64,000 bases of DNA from Flavobacterium succinicans (GTDB lineage Bacteria > Bacteroidota > Bacteroidia > Flavobacteriales > Flavobacteriaceae). Made by a program: the position numbers and the translations under genes. The stretch spans positions 62,001 through 126,000 of the forward strand of contig NZ_JMTM01000060.1 of NCBI RefSeq assembly GCF_001662485.1, given 5' to 3'. How positions within the stretch are numbered: the first letter of the stretch is position 1; every line of letters starts with the position of its first letter. The notes under the pieces are model-generated. The model had not been told where the DNA came from. It saw only the letters and a list, made by a program, of their open reading frames with translations, and ran no database searches. Of this stretch, positions 59,560-64,000 are shown piece by piece.

Positions 59560-62500
59560 ATGGGTTATATTATCAATTTATCTTCTGTGAATTCAACCAA
59601 TATTATATATCAAAAATTAGAAGCTTTTATAAAGAAGTTTTATACTAATGAGCTTTTACGTGGAACCTTACTTTTTATTGGTTTTGGTTTACTCTATTTT
59701 ATTTTCACGCTTTTTATTGAATTTTTTTTATGGCTTCAACCAGCTGCTAGAACTTTTTTATTTTGGACTTTTGTTGGAGTAGAGGTGTATTTATTTTCTC
59801 GTTTTATAGCGTTTCCAGTTTTCAAATTATTTAAACTACAAAAAGGAATTTCTTATCAAGAAGCTTCTACAATTATTGGGAATCATTTCCCTCAAGTAAA
59901 GGATAAGTTGCTTAATTATATTCAATTATCTCAAAATACTGTTGAGCAATCAGAGCTTTTGTTGGCATCTATTCAACAAAAATCAGATAATCTAGCACCA
60001 ATTCCTTTTGGTAAAGCCATCAGTTTTAAATCAAATAAAAGATATTTGCCTATTGCTTTAATTCCTTTGTTTTTTCTTTTTGCTTTTTTTGTTTCAGGTA
60101 ATAGTACTATTATTTCTCAAAGTTTAAATCGTGTAATTCATTATAAAGCTGCATTTGTTAAACCAGCACCTTTTCAATTACATATTCAAAACCCTAATTT
60201 GATTGTTGAAGAAAACAAAGATTTTGTTCTAAAAGTGAAATCCATTGGTACTGTTTTACCTGAAAATGTTATGCTGTTTATTGGTGATGAGAGTTATTTT
60301 ATGGAAAATAGCGGTCCTGGGGAATTCCAGTATAAATTTGTTGCTCCTTCCTCAGATATAATTTTCCATCTCGAAGCGAATGTTGTAGTTTCTCCTGATT
60401 TTAAACTAAAAGTTATTGATGTTCCTTCTATATCTAGTTTTGAAATGTTTCTTCATTTTCCTTCTTATTTAAATAGAAAACCAGAAGTAGTTAAAGGTAC
60501 TGGTAATGCCATTATACCAGAAGGTACCTTAGTGAATTGGAAAATAGTAAGCTCTGCTACTGAATCTGTTGTTTTTAATTCAAATCGTGTAACTTCTTCA
60601 TTTCTATTACAATCTAATATTTTTACTTTTAATAAAATTGTTAATCAAAATACAGATTATCAAGTAATTACATCTAATAAGAATGTAAAAAACTTCGAAA
60701 AATTGAATTATCAATTAGCCATTGTTAAGGATCAGTACCCAACTATTGATGTGGAACAAGCACCTGACAGTTTAAAAGTGGACAAGAGTTTTTTTATTGG
60801 AAAAATAGGAGATGATTACGGATTTTCTAAACTTCAAATAGTCTATTATGAGAAAGGGAAACCGTTCACTGCTAAACGTGGAACATTGCCTTCTAATTCT
60901 GGTACTTTTGATCAATTTGTTTTTTCTTTACCTGGTAATCTTCCTTTGAGGGCAGGTGTTTCTTATGACTTTTATTTTGAAGTTTTCGACAATGATGCTG
61001 TTCATCATTTTAAAAGTACTCGTTCCATCGTTTTTAGTAATCGAGTAAGTACAGCTTCTGAAAAAGAAGATACTCTTATAGAAGAACAGAACTCTAATTT
61101 AAATAGTCTTGAGAAAACGCTGCAAAAGCAATCTAAACAATTTTCTGATTTGGATAAACTAAATAAATCCTCTAAAGAGAAAAAGGATTTAGAGTTTAAA
61201 GACCAGCAGATGGTTAATGATTTTATTAAAAGACAATCACAACAAGATCAATTAATGAAATCTTTTTCTGAAAAAATTAAAGAGAATTTAAATCAGGATA
61301 AGTCTCAGAATAACGATAAAACAAAAGAAACTTTAGAAAAACGTTTAGATAAAGTTACTAGTGCTATAGATAAAAATAAACAATTATTAGACGAGTTAAA
61401 AGAACTTAATGACAAATTGAATAATGAAGATTTGCAAGATAAGTTGCAACAGTTTAAGCAAAACAGTAAAAATCAAGTAAAGACTTTAGAACAATTAGTT
61501 GAATTAACTAAAAGATATTACGTTGATAAAAAAGCAAATCAAATTGCAGATAAGTTGGATAAGTTGTCTAACGAGCAAAATAAACTTTCTAAGGATCCTT
61601 CTACAGAAAGTAAAGCTCAAGATAAAATTAATGATGAATTCAATTCTCTTGAAGAGCAGTTGAATGATGTGTTGAAAGAAAATAAGAGTTTAAAATCTCC
61701 AATAGATATACCTAATACTAAAGATTTACAACAAAATATTAAGCAAGATTTAAATAGTGCTAAAGAAAATCTAGGTAAAAGGAATGCATCTAAAGCGCAA
61801 TCTTCTCAAAAGAATGCTTCACAAAACATGAAAAAAATGAGTGAAAAATTAAAAGAAGCTATGGCAAGTGGAGAACAGGAACAATTGCAAGAAGACATCA
61901 AAATGTTACGTCAAATATTAGATAATTTATTGGCTTTTTCTAACTCTCAAGAAGACGTTATGAAGCAATTTAAATCTACTAAAGTAGGTTCTGCTACATA
62001 TAACAAATATTTAAAAACACAACAAACTTTAAAAACACAGTTCAAACATGTTGATGATTCTTTATTCGCAATGTCACTTCGTAATCCAAAAATTGCTGAT
62101 GAAGTTACTAAAGAAATAGGAACTGTACAGTATAATTTAGATAATGCTATTGATAAACTGGGCAACGGAATTGTTTCTAAAGGACTTTCTCACCAACAAT
62201 TTAGTGTGGCTTCAGCGAATAAACTTGCAGATTTTTTGAGTGAACAATTAAACAATATGCAAATGGATTTATCTGGCATGAGTAGCGGTAACCCTAAACC
62301 AGGCCAAGGCAAAGGAATGCAACTACCAGACATTATTTCTAAGCAAAAAGGGTTAGGAGAAAAAATGCAGCAACAAATGAAAGGTGAGGGTAAGTCTAAT
62401 GGTGGTACAAAACCTGGCAACAAATCTGATTCAAAAGGTACTCAAGGAAATGAAGATTCAGGGGGTGAAGGTGACGCAAAGTCAATCCTTGAAATTTACA

Positions 62501-62880
62501 AGGAACAAAAGCAATTACGAGATGCTTTACAAAACGAATTAAATAAAAACGGTTTAAACGGTGTTGGGCAAAATGCTTTAGAACAAATGAATCAGATAGA
62601 AAAACAACTTTTAAACAAAGGTTTTAAGAATGAAGTATTACAACGTATTCTTAATTTGAATCATGAATTGCTTAAGTTAGACACTGCTTTGCAACAACAA
62701 GGTCAGGATTCTAAACGTCAATCAGAAACAAATTTTAAAGCTTTTAATAACACTTCTAAGTCTCTACCCAATAACTTGATACAATATATAAATAGTGTTG
62801 AAATATTAAACAGACAATCACTACCTTTGCGCTCCAATTTTAACCAGAAGGTTCAAGAATATTTTAATAAAAATGATTGA
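59560..62880 (+). CDS. DUF4175 family membrane protein
   Basis: A 1106-residue protein typical of Bacteroidota. Three hydrophobic helices lie near the N-terminus (about residues 37-60, 67-85 and 165-185), a beta-rich periplasmic part follows to about residue 480 (SSFEMFLHFPSYLNRKPEVVKGTGNAIIPEGTLV), and the C-terminal half is a very long low-complexity Gln/Lys/Asn-rich coiled-coil (LEKTLQKQSKQFSDLDKLNKSSKEKKDLEF and so on), ending with a globular segment. Function is unknown; it is thought to act at the envelope. It overlaps ybeY by 8 bp, so the two are coupled. Confidence 0.9.
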   Translation: MGYIINLSSVNSTNIIYQKLEAFIKKFYTNELLRGTLLFIGFGLLYFIFTLFIEFFLWLQPAARTFLFWTFVGVEVYLFSRFIAFPVFKLFKLQKGISYQEASTIIGNHFPQVKDKLLNYIQLSQNTVEQSELLLASIQQKSDNLAPIPFGKAISFKSNKRYLPIALIPLFFLFAFFVSGNSTIISQSLNRVIHYKAAFVKPAPFQLHIQNPNLIVEENKDFVLKVKSIGTVLPENVMLFIGDESYFMENSGPGEFQYKFVAPSSDIIFHLEANVVVSPDFKLKVIDVPSISSFEMFLHFPSYLNRKPEVVKGTGNAIIPEGTLVNWKIVSSATESVVFNSNRVTSSFLLQSNIFTFNKIVNQNTDYQVITSNKNVKNFEKLNYQLAIVKDQYPTIDVEQAPDSLKVDKSFFIGKIGDDYGFSKLQIVYYEKGKPFTAKRGTLPSNSGTFDQFVFSLPGNLPLRAGVSYDFYFEVFDNDAVHHFKSTRSIVFSNRVSTASEKEDTLIEEQNSNLNSLEKTLQKQSKQFSDLDKLNKSSKEKKDLEFKDQQMVNDFIKRQSQQDQLMKSFSEKIKENLNQDKSQNNDKTKETLEKRLDKVTSAIDKNKQLLDELKELNDKLNNEDLQDKLQQFKQNSKNQVKTLEQLVELTKRYYVDKKANQIADKLDKLSNEQNKLSKDPSTESKAQDKINDEFNSLEEQLNDVLKENKSLKSPIDIPNTKDLQQNIKQDLNSAKENLGKRNASKAQSSQKNASQNMKKMSEKLKEAMASGEQEQLQEDIKMLRQILDNLLAFSNSQEDVMKQFKSTKVGSATYNKYLKTQQTLKTQFKHVDDSLFAMSLRNPKIADEVTKEIGTVQYNLDNAIDKLGNGIVSKGLSHQQFSVASANKLADFLSEQLNNMQMDLSGMSSGNPKPGQGKGMQLPDIISKQKGLGEKMQQQMKGEGKSNGGTKPGNKSDSKGTQGNEDSGGEGDAKSILEIYKEQKQLRDALQNELNKNGLNGVGQNALEQMNQIEKQLLNKGFKNEVLQRILNLNHELLKLDTALQQQGQDSKRQSETNFKAFNNTSKSLPNNLIQYINSVEILNRQSLPLRSNFNQKVQEYFNKND

Positions 62881-63292
62881 TTTTAATTATGAAAGTGACT
62901 TTACGTTAGACAATGAATTATTGTATTCAGATTGGTTGTCTAGAGTAATTGTTTCCGAAAACAAAAATGAAGGAGAAATTAATTATATTTTTTGTGATGA
63001 TGATTATTTGCACAACATCAATGTTGAGTATTTAAATCATGATACTTTAACTGATATTATTAGTTTTGATTATAGTTTAGGAAATGAATTGAATGGCGAT
63101 ATCTTCATATCTATTGAACGTGTTCATGATAATGCTTTAGATTTTAATGTTTCTTTTAGTGAAGAATTAAAACGTGTGATGGTTCATGGTATTCTTCATT
63201 ATTGTGGATATAAAGACAAAACTGATAAAGACGAATTGATAATGCGCCAAAAGGAGGATGAGAAAATCAAACTGTTTCACGTGGAACAGTAG
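62873..63292 (+). CDS. ybeY: rRNA maturation RNase YbeY
   Basis: A 139-residue YbeY endonuclease. The zinc motif is H105GILH109YCGYKD115: the first two His are kept but the third ligand position is Asp115 in place of the usual His, as in other Bacteroidota YbeY (from family memory). NVEYLNHDTLTDIISFDYS is the second conserved block. The first of four parS-like sites lies inside its last codons (LFHVEQ). It overlaps DUF4175 upstream. Confidence 0.94.
   Translation: MIDFNYESDFTLDNELLYSDWLSRVIVSENKNEGEINYIFCDDDYLHNINVEYLNHDTLTDIISFDYSLGNELNGDIFISIERVHDNALDFNVSFSEELKRVMVHGILHYCGYKDKTDKDELIMRQKEDEKIKLFHVEQ
63273..63288. other. parS-like site 1 (inside ybeY)
   Basis: TGTTTCACGTGGAACA matches the ParB-site consensus TGTTTCACGTGAAACA at 15 of 16 positions and encodes part of the ybeY C-terminus (LFHVEQ). 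Confidence 0.8.
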
Positions 63293-63311
63293 TTAGATTG
63301 TTTATTTTATA

Positions 63312-63327
63312 TGTTTCACGTGAAACA
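63312..63327. other. parS-like site 2
   Basis: TGTTTCACGTGAAACA is an exact palindromic parS consensus match. Confidence 0.88.
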
Positions 63328-63355
63328 TATTTTCTTTATAATGTTTTTGTGATAA

Positions 63356-63371
63356 GGTTTCACGTGGAACA
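63356..63371. other. parS-like site 3
   Basis: GGTTTCACGTGGAACA matches the consensus at 14 of 16 positions. Confidence 0.75.
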
Positions 63372-63407
63372 TTTTTTTGTGTTCTGTGATAAATAAGATT
63401 TTTATAT

Positions 63408-63423
63408 AGTTTCACGTGGAACA
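63408..63423. other. parS-like site 4
   Basis: AGTTTCACGTGGAACA matches the consensus at 14 of 16 positions, 34 bp before the mnmG start. Confidence 0.75.
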
Positions 63424-63456
63424 ATTTACTTTAATTTTTACTTTTAAATTTTTACG

Positions 63457-64000
63457 ATGTTTCTAAACGAGTATGATGTTATTGTTGTTGGTGCTGGTCA
63501 TGCTGGGTCTGAGGCTGCTGCTGCTGCTGCAAATTTAGGTTCAAAGACGCTTTTGGTTACAATGAGTCTTCAGAACATTGCTCAAATGTCTTGTAATCCT
63601 GCAATGGGTGGAATTGCAAAAGGGCAAATTGTTCGTGAGATTGATGCTTTGGGGGGTTATTCTGGAATCGTTTCTGATAAAACAGCTATTCAATTCAAAA
63701 TGCTGAATAAATCTAAAGGACCTGCTATGTGGTCTCCACGTGTTCAAAGTGACCGAATGCGTTTTGCAGAGGAATGGCGTTTGATGTTAGAACGCACACT
63801 AAATCTTGATTTTTATCAAGAAATGGTTAGTGGATTAATAATTGAATCAGGAAAGGTACAAGGAATCAAAACTTCACTCGGTGTAGAAATTCGATCAAAG
63901 GCTGTGGTTTTAACTAATGGTACTTTTTTGAATGGTTTAATTCATATTGGAGAAAAACAATTTGGTGGTGGTAGAGCAGGAGAGAGTGCTGCCTATGGTA
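63457..64000 (+). CDS. mnmG: tRNA uridine-5-carboxymethylaminomethyl modification enzyme MnmG, 3'-truncated by window edge
   Basis: ATG 63457 opens a frame that runs to the window end with about 181 visible residues. The FAD-binding start is DVIVVGAGHAGSEAAAAAANLG, followed by the MnmG signature SCNPAMGGIAKGQIVREIDALGG, and IQFKMLNKSKGPAMWSPRVQSDR. MnmG with MnmE modifies the wobble uridine of several tRNAs. The parS-like cluster lies in its upstream region, which may also hold its promoter. Confidence 0.96.
   Translation, partial: MFLNEYDVIVVGAGHAGSEAAAAAANLGSKTLLVTMSLQNIAQMSCNPAMGGIAKGQIVREIDALGGYSGIVSDKTAIQFKMLNKSKGPAMWSPRVQSDRMRFAEEWRLMLERTLNLDFYQEMVSGLIIESGKVQGIKTSLGVEIRSKAVVLTNGTFLNGLIHIGEKQFGGGRAGESAAYG

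Overview
The window looks like a chromosomal segment of a flavobacterium (Bacteroidota, Flavobacteriaceae, most likely Flavobacterium). This rests on the AT-rich sequence, TAnnTTTG-type -7 promoter boxes, a type IX secretion (T9SS) C-terminal sorting domain, a TonB receptor paired with a DUF5689 lipoprotein, an interleaved suf cluster with DUF59 and DUF2480 genes, and lineage families such as DUF4175, DUF3078 and GIN-domain DUF2807. Nothing looks like a prophage or a complete insertion sequence.

Layout. 0-5.2 kb: a polyamine-type membrane gene cluster (DUF4178, DUF350, membrane-fused aminopropyltransferase, Tat-exported FAD oxidoreductase, membrane protein). 5.4-13.4 kb: a GH63-like glucosidase, trpS, a DUF4143 ATPase, a DUF1294 gene and tex. 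13.4-19.6 kb: an accessory stretch with a 14-repeat delta-60 T9SS protein, a second diverged copy of the tex 3' end, a DUF1016 (YhcG) remnant, a DUF5655 nuclease-like gene, an unknown partner gene and the tail of a restriction/methylase gene. 19.7-31 kb: tRNA-Asn, rseP, a Gfo/Idh/MocA oxidoreductase, an MFS transporter, the TonB receptor and lipoprotein pair, and hflX. 31-44 kb: the Fe-S assembly region (IscA-like, sufB, sufC, sufD, sufS, sufE, DUF59, DUF2480), interrupted by a YoeB toxin-antitoxin pair between sufB and sufC and by a Uma2 gene, a DUF5995 gene and a serine hydrolase between sufD and sufS. 44-64 kb: DUF898 and M48 genes, rpiB, an AT-rich 0.7 kb gap, rnr, a LysE-type exporter, tRNA-Cys with a tandem array, folB, glnS, a small envelope-stress-type operon, an SPFH protein, gltX, DUF4175, ybeY and the start of mnmG.

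The most interesting structure is non-coding. (1) A three-copy 66-88 nt element follows three unrelated genes in the sense direction. It has a 6-bp outer helix, an 11-bp inner helix and a conserved internal loop, and both helices show compensatory changes. (2) Five truncated ~90-bp copies of the tRNA-Cys 3' end plus its hairpin lie in tandem behind the intact tRNA, much like the E. coli tyrT repeats. (3) The 3' ends of tex and sufD each occur twice, in diverged forms, with an accessory gene between the copies. (4) Four parS-like sites lie at the ybeY-mnmG junction, the first inside the ybeY coding sequence, and an AT-rich TGTTAATAA-repeat region at 46.7-47.4 kb separates leftward from rightward gene blocks, so the replication origin may be close. 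All assignments are from reading the sequence; no database search was run.
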